A stretch of DNA of 35,511 nt from an uncultured Lysobacter sp. Lineage in GTDB: Bacteria > Pseudomonadota > Gammaproteobacteria > Xanthomonadales > Xanthomonadaceae. Shown here piece after piece: positions 24,192-32,247 of this stretch. The notes under the pieces were generated by a model. That model ran no database searches. It worked only from the letters and a program-made list of their open reading frames with translations, and had not been told where the DNA came from. The stretch covers positions 1-35,511 of the forward strand of contig CAMLID010000030.1 of assembly GCA_946480055.1 (NCBI GenBank), in the 5' to 3' direction. Position numbers and translations under genes: made by a program. The stretch's first letter is position 1. The number at the start of each line of letters is the position of its first letter.

Positions 24192-24698
24192 GCGCGTGCC
24201 GGCGATCAGGTCGTGCCCGCAACGACGGTCGCCGCGGAAGATCATCAGCGTATCGATCAGTCCGCCCAGCATGCCGACGAACGGAATGGCGCTGATCACG
24301 CTGACCGGCAGATATCGCCGCAGCAACAGCCGCCCCAAGCTGGGCTTGCTGCCATCCAGGCCGACGATCTTGATCTTGCACAGCCGCTTACCCCAGGTTT
24401 GTCCGCTGGCGTGCAGCGGATAGCCCTGCAGCACGACGAACAGCGCAAAACCGATAGCCGACCAAAGCAAGATGACGCCCACCGGCATGACCTGCCGTCC
24501 GGCGGCCGCGTTGTCCATGATCTGGCTGAAATACCCGCCGAAGTACGCGACCGGCATGAACACCGCCAAGCCGAAGATCGTGTCGAGGATTGCCGCAGCC
24601 ATGCGCGTAACGCGATCGGCCAGCTCGCCGTCCGCCACCGGCTCCGTCAACGCCGCTTGCGGGCTACGGTACGGGTTCTCGTCCTGACTCTGATCCAT
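24174..24698 (-). CDS. RDD-domain membrane protein
   Basis: A 174-residue membrane protein of the RDD family. LADRVTRMAAAILDTIFGLAV holds the R...D motif of the first membrane segment. There are further hydrophobic segments around 73-91 (VILLWSAIGFALFVVLQGYP) and 131-148 (PVSVISAIPFVGMLGGLID). GQTWGKRLCKIKIVGLDG between them is the usual conserved loop. The short polar N-terminus ENPYRSPQA (residues 7-15) is a tag seen in many small bacterial membrane proteins. Function unknown. Start ATG 24698, 33 nt from the dcd stop on the same strand, so probably in the dcd transcript. Confidence 0.9.
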   Translation of the reverse strand: MDQSQDENPYRSPQAALTEPVADGELADRVTRMAAAILDTIFGLAVFMPVAYFGGYFSQIMDNAAAGRQVMPVGVILLWSAIGFALFVVLQGYPLHASGQTWGKRLCKIKIVGLDGSKPSLGRLLLRRYLPVSVISAIPFVGMLGGLIDTLMIFRGDRRCGHDLIAGTRVVEAR

Positions 24699-24731
24699 TT
24701 GGTCCGATTCCTGGAGATTGGGCCGCCCCGC

Positions 24732-25301
24732 TCAGGTCCGCGGCAGCGTCACGCCGGTCTGGCCCTGGTACTTGCCGCCGCGATCCTTGTACGAGGTCTC
24801 GCAGACTTCGTCGGACTGGAAGAACAGCATCTGCGCCACGCCTTCGTTGGCATAGATGCGCGCCGGCAGCGGCGTGGTGTTGCTGAATTCCAGGGTCACG
24901 TGGCCTTCCCATTCCGGTTCCAGCGGGGTCACGTTGACGATGATGCCGCAGCGCGCGTAGGTGCTCTTGCCCAGGCAGACCACCAGGGTGTCGCGCGGAA
25001 TGCGGAAGTACTCGACCGTGCGCGCCAGCGCGAACGAGTTCGGCGGGATGATGCAGACGTCGTTCTCGATGTCGACGAAGCTGCCCGGGTCGAAATGCTT
25101 CGGGTCGACGATGGTCGAGTTGATGTTGGTGAAGACCTTGAACTCGCGCGAGCAGCGCACGTCGTAGCCGTAGCTCGAGGTGCCGTAGCTGACGATGCGC
25201 TGGCCGTCGGCGGCGTGCTTGACCTGGCCGGGCTCGAACGGCTCGATCATGCCGTGCTGCTCGGACATGCGACGGATCCAACGGTCGGACTTGATGCTCA
25301 T
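24732..25301 (-). CDS. dcd: dCTP deaminase
   Basis: Dcd deaminates dCTP to dUTP for thymidylate synthesis in the cytoplasm. The 189-residue product has the expected length and the diagnostic run [59 protein letters not shown] and [17 protein letters not shown], the last carrying the catalytic and nucleotide-binding residues. It ends in [21 protein letters not shown] 25301 was chosen because the upstream frame is proline/arginine-rich shadow of apbC's 3' side. It lies 89 nt downstream of apbC. Confidence 0.97.
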   Translation of the reverse strand: MSIKSDRWIRRMSEQHGMIEPFEPGQVKHAADGQRIVSYGTSSYGYDVRCSREFKVFTNINSTIVDPKHFDPGSFVDIENDVCIIPPNSFALARTVEYFRIPRDTLVVCLGKSTYARCGIIVNVTPLEPEWEGHVTLEFSNTTPLPARIYANEGVAQMLFFQSDEVCETSYKDRGGKYQGQTGVTLPRT

Positions 25302-25348
25302 GCGGGGTTCCCGGGGGCGTACTGGGGGCGAAAGCGCCGTGGCCGGCG

Positions 25349-25354
25349 ATTGTA
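25349..25354 (-). promoter_or_regulatory. Candidate -10 box of dcd
   Basis: TACAAT on the minus strand, 47 nt upstream of the dcd ATG and within the 89-nt gap after apbC. It would give a leader of about 40 nt. Confidence 0.35.
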
Positions 25355-25390
25355 AGCGAGCCGGCCCGAGGCAGGCCCGCCGCGCCGGGC

Positions 25391-26458
25391 TCAGCCCAGC
25401 AGCGAGGCCGAAATCGAGGGCGCCACCCGCGGCCGCAGCGCCAGCCGCACCGCCAGATTGCGCGCCGCGGCGCGGTAGGCCCGGGCCGCGGCCGAGTCCG
25501 GCGCGGCCACGACCACCGGCACCCCGGCGTCGCCCTGCTCGCGGATCGCGATCTCCAGCGGCAGGCTGCCCAGCAGCGGCACCCCGTACTGGGCCGCCAT
25601 GCGTGCCCCGCCGCCCTCGCCGAACACATGCTCGGCGTGGCCGCAGTTCGAGCACACATGCACCGCCATGTTCTCGATCAGGCCCAGCACCGGCACCTGC
25701 ACCTTCTCGAACATCTTCAGGGCCTTGCGCGCGTCCAGCGTGGCCACGTCCTGCGGCGTGGTCACGATCACCGCGCCGGCGACCGGAATCTTCTGCGCCA
25801 GGGTCAGCTGGATATCGCCCGTGCCCGGCGGCAGGTCGACGATCAGATAATCGAGCTCGCCCCAGCGGGTTTCGTTGAGCAACTGAGTCAGCGCCGAAGT
25901 CGCCATCGGCCCGCGCCAGATCATCGGCGTGTCCTGCTCGACCAACAGCCCGATCGACATCGCCACTATCCCGTGCGCATGCATCGGCTCGATGGTCTTG
26001 CCGTCCGGGCTGTCCGGCTTGCCGCTCAGCCCGAGCATGGTCGGCACGCTGGGACCGTAGATATCGGCGTCGAGCACGCCCACGCGCGCCCCGTCGGCCG
26101 CCAGCGCCAGCGCCAGATTCACCGCCGTCGTCGACTTGCCCACCCCGCCCTTGCCCGAGCCGATCGCGATCAGATTGCGCACGTTCTCCAGCGGAGCCAG
26201 GTTCGGCTGCACGGCGTGGGAAGTGATGCGCTGGCTGAGCTCCAAAGTGGCGAGCGTCTTGCCCTCGACCGCGAGGATGCCGGCGATGCCCTCACGCAGC
26301 GCCGCCTCGACGCCCTGGACCGGGAACCCGCAGGTCAGCGACACCGCCACCCGCCCCTCGGCATCCACCGCCCGCACTTTGACGCCGGCTTCGGCGAGGG
26401 TGAAGGCGGTATCGGGTAGCGGCAGGGCCGCGATCTGGTTTTGCAGCTGGTCGCTCAA
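25391..26458 (-). CDS. apbC: Iron-sulfur cluster carrier ATPase ApbC/Mrp
   Basis: ApbC (Mrp/NBP35 family) binds and transfers Fe-S clusters in the cytoplasm. The 355-residue product has an N-terminal DUF59/MIP18-like domain (1-85). It then has the deviant Walker A GKGGVGKS at 102-109, the switch region [28 protein letters not shown] and the cluster-binding C269-x-x-C272 in [10 protein letters not shown] set the start at TTG 26458, because a strong AGGTGA lies 5 nt upstream and the family's N-terminus begins there. The next in-frame ATGs upstream would add about 24 to 44 residues of unrelated sequence. Upstream it is divergent from the RHS gene. Confidence 0.93.
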   Translation of the reverse strand: MSDQLQNQIAALPLPDTAFTLAEAGVKVRAVDAEGRVAVSLTCGFPVQGVEAALREGIAGILAVEGKTLATLELSQRITSHAVQPNLAPLENVRNLIAIGSGKGGVGKSTTAVNLALALAADGARVGVLDADIYGPSVPTMLGLSGKPDSPDGKTIEPMHAHGIVAMSIGLLVEQDTPMIWRGPMATSALTQLLNETRWGELDYLIVDLPPGTGDIQLTLAQKIPVAGAVIVTTPQDVATLDARKALKMFEKVQVPVLGLIENMAVHVCSNCGHAEHVFGEGGGARMAAQYGVPLLGSLPLEIAIREQGDAGVPVVVAAPDSAAARAYRAAARNLAVRLALRPRVAPSISASLLG

Positions 26459-26615
26459 TGGGTCACCTAAATCACAAGAAAAGTGTCGGCAGAACTGACT
26501 GTCCGCTCGCGTCACATGATACGTCTCCATAACGCTTGACGAGCGTTGCCCAGTCCAATCCAATGAACCGGCAGAGCCGTGCTTCCGCACCGGTGCTCAT
26601 CTGGCGCAATGCCAT

Positions 26616-26622
26616 AAGGGGA
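26616..26622 (+). promoter_or_regulatory. Shine-Dalgarno sequence of the RHS gene
   Basis: AAGGGGA, 4 nt before ATG 26627, supports the start that opens the signal peptide. No promoter was recognised in the 168-nt spacer to apbC. Confidence 0.6.
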
Positions 26623-26626
26623 AAGA

Positions 26627-29600
26627 ATGAAGATCGCTAAGCCGGTACTGGGGGCTGTGCTGTGCCTGACCAGCGCATGGGGTGCCTCCGCGCGCGCGCA
26701 AACCGGAAGCTATGCGCTGCACGAGAAAGGTCTCGAGCGAATCAATACCGCCCAGAATGTCGCCCCCCTTTCGGTCGACACGGTTTTCGGCGACCAGATA
26801 AGCCGCTACAACGGCTCGGTCGAGTTCAACCACGTAGACATCAGCGTACCGGGCAATAACGCCCTGCCGGTGGAACTACGACGGAACCTGAGCATAGACA
26901 ACCGCCTCCAGGGCGAAGGCAATCATTTAGGTGGGTTCGGCGAATGGGATCTGGATATTCCGCATTTGTCCGGCGTGTTTGCCGACACCGCCGGAGGGTG
27001 GCAGGTTCCAGGGCCGTCCCCGAATCAACGCTGCAGTGTGACTTCTGCCCCGAAGAATGCTGGCATGTTCGCGGCCGAGGACTACTGGCAAGGCTATCAA
27101 ATGCATGTCCCGGGCGCGGGAAGCCAATCCCTGCTCTATCAACGAAGCGGCAAAGTTCCCTCACCCACCAGCGGGACGACTTACCCCTGGATTACCAAGG
27201 ACATGTGGCTGGTCAGTTGCTTGACCAGCACCAAGAACGGTTACCCGGGTGAGGCGTATCTCGCGGTATCGCCCGATGGCGTGAGCTATCAATTCGACTG
27301 GGTAATAAGCAAGAGCTACGCATCCCTGTCCAACCCGGCAGGCCCAAGCATTCCTCGCAAAGTAATTTATTTCCTCGCCTCAAGAATCCAAGACCGGCAT
27401 GGAAACTGGGTCGACTTAACCTATAGCGGCGATAAACTCACTGGGGTAACCTCCAACGACGGTCGCTTCATATCGCTGAGCTACTCCGGCGACAAGATAA
27501 TCCAGGTCACATCGAGCATCGGGACCTGGAACTATGGCTACAACGGCGGCACGCTGAATCAGGTCACGCTGCCCGACAACAGCAAGTGGACCTTCTCGCA
27601 CACGGGCTCCCTGGTAATACACCCGCCGGTATACGTGCCCCCAGTAGAAGATGCGGTCGACGACTGCCCGGAACTTTTGGAAGAAAGCACAGGCAGCTAT
27701 GCGCTAAGCGTCACCCACCCCTCTGGAGCAACCGGACAGTTCAGTTTTGCCGTCAGGCGCCACCATCGCAACAACGTCGCAAAGTACTGCATCAAACCGT
27801 CTGCGTCCTACGAGTACCTGCAAATCCCCAACTACTTCGAAAGCTTCACGCTTACGAGTAAGGCGATTTCTGGCCCGGGTTTGACTTCGGGCACATGGAC
27901 CTACAGCTACGGCGACGGCGACCCTTTGGCGTTCGCCGACCAATGCACCCCTCCTGGCCCATTCTGCAATTCGAGCAAAACCAACGAAATCGTCGGTCCC
28001 GATAACCACTATGAGCGGAACGAGTTCGGTGTCCTCTACGGAGTCAACGACGGCCAACTGCTGAAACGAGAAACCGGCAGCAACGCGAGCAATATCCTGA
28101 AGACGGTATCCAACGTCTATATCTCCAATGCAGAAGCCCCCAGCCAGGCGTTCCCTGATGAGGTGGGCATCAACCCTCTTGGCTTCGCCGAGCCCGACTC
28201 CATGAAGTTGCGGCCGCTAAAAAGCTCCACCACCACTCAGGACGGCGTCACCTACGTCTCCAGCACTACTGCATTCGACCCCTTCGCCCGCCCCACGTCG
28301 GTAACTCGCTCGAGCAACATCAGCTACGGCTACGCCCGCACCGATGTCACCGAATACCACGACGACCTGTCGAAATGGGTGCTGGGCCAGGTGAAGCGCT
28401 CGTACGCGGGCGGAGCCGAGGTCAGCGAGACGGAGTTCAATGCCAACGCACAACCTTATCGGGTCTTCCGTTACAACAATGCCACTCCGACGCAAACGTT
28501 GACCTACAACGCCGATGGCACCATTGCCACGGTCAAGGACGGCAACAACAACGTCACCGTTCTGTCGAGCTGGAAGCGCGGCATTCCCCAGAGCATCCAG
28601 TATCCGGCCACACCCGAGTCGCCCTCGGGCAGTACGGAGTCGGCATTCGTCAACGACAGCGGCTGGATCACCTCCACCACAGACGAGAACGGCTACACCA
28701 CGAACTACGGCTACGACGCCATGGGCCGGGTGTCCTCGATCACCCAGCCCACGGGCGACAGCGTCAACTGGAACACGACGACTCGCGCTTTCGAGCAGAT
28801 CAGCACCCCGGAGATGGGCTTGCCGGCCGGCCATTGGCGCCAGTCCATCAGTACGGGCAACGCCCGCTCGTACACGTACTACGACGCGCTTTGGCGGCCT
28901 GTGGCTTCGGAAAGCTACGACCTGGGCGACCACCCCAACAGCCAGTCGCAAGTCTTCAAGCGCTACGACACTTCCGGCCGCGAGGTATTCGCGTCCTACC
29001 CGACCCGCGGCGCCGCCGACTTCCAGGCCGTGACCGCCGGAACGACCACCGATTACGACAGTCTGGATCGCCCGATACAGGTTCGACAGACCAGCGAACT
29101 CGGCACGCCTGCGACCACGACCACGGAGTACCTCGCCGGCGGCGAAATCCGGATCACCAATCCGCGCGGCCAGCAGACGCGCACCCGCTATGCGGCCTGG
29201 GACCAACCGACCACCGACTATCCGGTCGAGATATTCCATCCGGAAGGTGCGGTCACCCAGATCTGGCGCGACTACTTCTTCAAGCCGACCCAGATCCGTC
29301 GCTCGGGCACCTACGCCGGCCAGACCGTCGAGGCGATTCGCAAGTACGAGTACGACGCGCTGCACCGCTTGTGCCGCGTCGACGAACCGGAAACCGGTTC
29401 AACGGTGACGGGCTACGACTACAACGGCAACCTGACCTGGTCGGCCTCGGGTTTGACGACGCTGGCGGCGACCGGCTGCGAGCACATGGCGGCCTATCAG
29501 TCCGGCCGGCGATCGGACCGGGTCTACGACGCGCGCAACCGCGTAACCGACATGTCCTTCCCGGACGGCAACGGCAACCAACATTGGGACTACACCAAGG

Positions 29601-31492
29601 ATGGCCTGCCCAGCCTGGTTCGGACCTGGAACAATGAAGGGTCCACCATCGTCGATACCGTCTACACCTACAACAAGCGGCGCCTGCTGACCAAGGAATC
29701 GTTGCTGCGGCCCTACGAATGGGCCATCGGCTACGGGTACGATCAGAACGGCAGTCTGGCCGCGCAGACCTACCCGACCGGTCTGGCGCTGAACTACGCC
29801 CCCAACGCCCTGGGCCAAGCGACCCAGGTCGCCACCGTCCCGGGCAGTACCACCACCGGCACCTACGCCAGCGGCGTCAGCTACTACCCCAATGGCGCCA
29901 TCAAGCAGTTCACCTACGGCAACGGCATCGTCCACACGATGACGCAAAACGCCCGTCAGCTGCCGGCGGAGTCGGTGGACGGTGCAAACATCGTGAACTA
30001 CTCGTACCGGTATGACGCCAACGCCAACGTTGACCATATCGCCGATCACATAACAGGTACGCCGACGCTCCAGCACCGCTATATGCAGTACGACGGCCTG
30101 GACCGGCTAACGGCGGCAGGCTCAGCGATGTTCGGTGGCAGCTCGCACTGGATCAACTACACCTACGACCCGATCGACAACATCCGTAGTGTCAGCCATC
30201 CGGCCGTACGCGAACACAGCTACTGGTACGACACTAACAACCGTCTGACCAACGTCCAGAACACCGGCGGCGCTAGCGTGGTCGGTTTGAGTTACGACGT
30301 TCAGGGCAACCTGGCCAACAAGAATGGCCAGCAGTACGGCTTCGACTACGGCAACCGCCTGCGCTGGGTGATGGGCAAGGAGAGCTACCGTTACGACAGC
30401 CTGGGCCGTCGATCCGAAGTGATCAAGGACGACGGCTCCGTGCACGTGTTCCAGTACAGCCGGGCGGGGCAGCCGTTGTTCAGCTCCAAAGTCTCGGCCG
30501 CAGGCGTTCAGACGACACACGAGAACATCTATCTGTCTGGCAGCGTGATCGCCACCATCGACCACAACTGGCCGAGCAACACCGTCATTGCGACCAAGTA
30601 TCAGCACACCGATGCGCTGGGCAGTCCGGTCGCGGTCACCGACACGAGCGGTGCAGTGATCGAGCGGACCAACTACGAGCCCTACGGCAGCCCGATCAAC
30701 AAGACGATTGACGGAATCGGGTATACCGGTCACGTGATGGATGGGCCGACCGGGCTGACGTATATGCAGCAGCGGTACTACGATGCGACGCTGGGCCGCT
30801 TCCTGAGCGTAGATCCAGTCACCGCCAACTCAGGCACCGGTACCAACTTCAATCGTTACTGGTACGCAGCTAATAATCCATACAAATTTACCGACCCGGA
30901 CGGCCGCCAACACCGCCCTGACCGTGGGTCCATGTCGTCGCATCCTGGAATTAGCAGCCAAGTACGAAGCGCCGGACCTGTCGGCAGTCTTGAGCGCAGC
31001 ATCAACAGCCACGCCAAGGCACCTGAACCTTCAAACCCTACCAGCACGATCGCCGGAGTCATGGGCTCAGCGGCTGATGGCGCCTCAATAGCAGCCGACA
31101 AAGGAGCACGCAACGTGGCGCAATACGGTTGGCAGGCAGGTGAAGACGCCGCAATGTGGCGGGGGATGTCGAGGTCCCTTGGCAAGCTTGGAACAGGGGC
31201 CGGAGTTGTTTCGGGATCTATAGAGATCTATGAAGGAAAGGACCTAGGAGATATCGGGCATGGTGCTGGAACGATTATAATTACTGTTGCAGCCGCCGCT
31301 GGACTAATAAGCGCGCCGGTCGCGATCACCATCGGAGGAATAGATCTGGCTGCGCAACAGGCTGAGTACACATCCACAATTGCAAATCCCGGAGTGCATT
31401 CAACGGGATGGCGCGCCATTAATGCTGCTGGTGCTGATGCGATCTTGAACAATGCTGCCAGAGATACACAGCGCGGACCTGTGGTGTACTAA
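26627..31492 (+). CDS. Sec-exported RHS/YD-repeat protein with a polymorphic toxin-like C-terminal tip
   Basis: A 1621-residue protein of the RHS/Tc-toxin shell family. A Sec signal peptide (residues 1-24, cleavage near ARA) starts it; no PAAR or VgrG domain is present. A beta-rich N-terminal region (about 25-680) with NNALPVELRRNLSID follows. YD repeats run from about 690 (YGYDAMGRVSSI, YDSLDRPIQV, YEYDALHRLCRV, YRYDSLGRRSEV). The RHS core ends with YMQQRYYDATLGRFLSVDPV (LGRF at 1389) and closes at DPDGR (1423-1427). The last 194 residues match no domain I know; they are mostly polar, with one long hydrophobic Gly/Ala-rich segment (about 1549-1576). Such tips are normally toxins. The next gene overlaps by 1 nt. 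Base use turns AT-rich in the tip and in 27300-28150. A long uninterrupted frame argues for an active gene. Confidence 0.93.
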   Translation: MKIAKPVLGAVLCLTSAWGASARAQTGSYALHEKGLERINTAQNVAPLSVDTVFGDQISRYNGSVEFNHVDISVPGNNALPVELRRNLSIDNRLQGEGNHLGGFGEWDLDIPHLSGVFADTAGGWQVPGPSPNQRCSVTSAPKNAGMFAAEDYWQGYQMHVPGAGSQSLLYQRSGKVPSPTSGTTYPWITKDMWLVSCLTSTKNGYPGEAYLAVSPDGVSYQFDWVISKSYASLSNPAGPSIPRKVIYFLASRIQDRHGNWVDLTYSGDKLTGVTSNDGRFISLSYSGDKIIQVTSSIGTWNYGYNGGTLNQVTLPDNSKWTFSHTGSLVIHPPVYVPPVEDAVDDCPELLEESTGSYALSVTHPSGATGQFSFAVRRHHRNNVAKYCIKPSASYEYLQIPNYFESFTLTSKAISGPGLTSGTWTYSYGDGDPLAFADQCTPPGPFCNSSKTNEIVGPDNHYERNEFGVLYGVNDGQLLKRETGSNASNILKTVSNVYISNAEAPSQAFPDEVGINPLGFAEPDSMKLRPLKSSTTTQDGVTYVSSTTAFDPFARPTSVTRSSNISYGYARTDVTEYHDDLSKWVLGQVKRSYAGGAEVSETEFNANAQPYRVFRYNNATPTQTLTYNADGTIATVKDGNNNVTVLSSWKRGIPQSIQYPATPESPSGSTESAFVNDSGWITSTTDENGYTTNYGYDAMGRVSSITQPTGDSVNWNTTTRAFEQISTPEMGLPAGHWRQSISTGNARSYTYYDALWRPVASESYDLGDHPNSQSQVFKRYDTSGREVFASYPTRGAADFQAVTAGTTTDYDSLDRPIQVRQTSELGTPATTTTEYLAGGEIRITNPRGQQTRTRYAAWDQPTTDYPVEIFHPEGAVTQIWRDYFFKPTQIRRSGTYAGQTVEAIRKYEYDALHRLCRVDEPETGSTVTGYDYNGNLTWSASGLTTLAATGCEHMAAYQSGRRSDRVYDARNRVTDMSFPDGNGNQHWDYTKDGLPSLVRTWNNEGSTIVDTVYTYNKRRLLTKESLLRPYEWAIGYGYDQNGSLAAQTYPTGLALNYAPNALGQATQVATVPGSTTTGTYASGVSYYPNGAIKQFTYGNGIVHTMTQNARQLPAESVDGANIVNYSYRYDANANVDHIADHITGTPTLQHRYMQYDGLDRLTAAGSAMFGGSSHWINYTYDPIDNIRSVSHPAVREHSYWYDTNNRLTNVQNTGGASVVGLSYDVQGNLANKNGQQYGFDYGNRLRWVMGKESYRYDSLGRRSEVIKDDGSVHVFQYSRAGQPLFSSKVSAAGVQTTHENIYLSGSVIATIDHNWPSNTVIATKYQHTDALGSPVAVTDTSGAVIERTNYEPYGSPINKTIDGIGYTGHVMDGPTGLTYMQQRYYDATLGRFLSVDPVTANSGTGTNFNRYWYAANNPYKFTDPDGRQHRPDRGSMSSHPGISSQVRSAGPVGSLERSINSHAKAPEPSNPTSTIAGVMGSAADGASIAADKGARNVAQYGWQAGEDAAMWRGMSRSLGKLGTGAGVVSGSIEIYEGKDLGDIGHGAGTIIITVAAAAGLISAPVAITIGGIDLAAQQAEYTSTIANPGVHSTGWRAINAAGADAILNNAARDTQRGPVVY

Positions 31493-31929
31493 TGAATCTT
31501 ATTAAATTCGCAGAAGATACCTATGTCTTAATACGCGCCATCCATCAAGATGGAACTGCTGGCGAGAATCGCTTATATGCAATGTGCTTTATATCAGCGC
31601 CACTCATGATTGTGATCATGGGATTGCTTGATACGCATACCCCACTAGAAAGAACTGCACAACTATCTATTTCGATAGGAGTCGCGTTCCTCACGATGTA
31701 CACCATTATCGATCGGCGCCGGCGTGAGTTTACACCGCAAGAGTTTCCTCTGATTTCAATCAGAAAACGCTTTATTTTTTTTACTTTTTTGACATGCCAC
31801 ATCTTGGGGTGCGCATTAACCGCGAAGTTCGCTCCGAATTTCGCCCCTATCGTGTACGCGCTCTTCTTACCAGTCCCACTTCGAAAAATACTAGAGCTCA
31901 AGGAGGCACATAAGAGGGACAGCCATTAG
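31492..31929 (+). CDS. Four-helix membrane protein, probable immunity protein of the RHS tip
   Basis: A 145-residue protein I do not recognise by family. Four hydrophobic segments lie at about 29-46, 57-73, 94-111 and 114-131, joined by charged loops (DRRRREFTPQEF; SIRKR). Its ATG shares one base with the RHS stop (TAATG), so it is translated in tandem with the toxin gene. This is the usual place of an immunity gene. The base composition is far more AT-rich than the chromosome around it, as is common for horizontally exchanged toxin tips and immunity genes. An all-membrane immunity protein would suit a toxin that acts in the inner membrane, as in pore-forming colicins. Function is inferred from position and topology. 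Confidence 0.8.
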   Translation: MNLIKFAEDTYVLIRAIHQDGTAGENRLYAMCFISAPLMIVIMGLLDTHTPLERTAQLSISIGVAFLTMYTIIDRRRREFTPQEFPLISIRKRFIFFTFLTCHILGCALTAKFAPNFAPIVYALFLPVPLRKILELKEAHKRDSH

Positions 31930-32247
31930 TCTCCAATTCGCCCTGAGGCAAGCGGAAATCAGCAAACCGTTGTCATGCCACCTCCAACGTAGTGGTAGCC
32001 ATTGCATTGAAGAGCGCTTCTCTACCTCGTTTTGGATCAACAGCACTCCATTGGACCCGCAACGTTAATAGCCATCACTCCCCCTACCCCTTTGCGCCAA
32101 ACCGGTTCGGCGCACTTTGCATAATCTGCCTGTTCGATAAGCACATGCAAAGCACGTTAAGGCCATGTTACGGTCGGGTTCGTCAGGGGATTGACGACGA
32201 AGAATCGGCCACGGACAGGCCCCATCCAAAAAGTTAGGGGACAACTC
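31930..32247. other. Spacer between the immunity-like gene and the TonB receptor
   Basis: 318 bases. An open frame at 31992-32237 has no Shine-Dalgarno and ends inside the receptor leader; I do not call it. The right part holds the receptor's leader motif (32155-32170) and its Shine-Dalgarno. No terminator hairpin with T-run was seen after the immunity-like gene. Confidence 0.5.
32155..32170 (+). promoter_or_regulatory. Conserved leader motif upstream of the TonB receptor
   Basis: CGTTAAGGCCATGTTA, 77 nt before ATG 32248. A near copy, CGTTAACGGCATGTTA, stands 76 nt before the gene that starts at 35494. Shared position and sequence point to a promoter or operator used by both genes. The receptor's ribosome site, GGGGACAAC plus 2 nt before ATG, is also identical in both. 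Confidence 0.6.

Noticed and set aside
28217..29365. 382-residue open frame opposite the RHS core
   Set aside because: Val/Arg/Gly-rich without pattern; opposite strand of YD repeats.
26627..31492. T6SS effector interpretation of the RHS protein
   Set aside because: No PAAR, VgrG, Hcp or adaptor gene in the window, and a Sec signal peptide starts the protein.
31992..32237. 81-residue open frame before the TonB receptor
   Set aside because: No ribosome site, no recognisable protein character, and it covers the receptor's leader motif.
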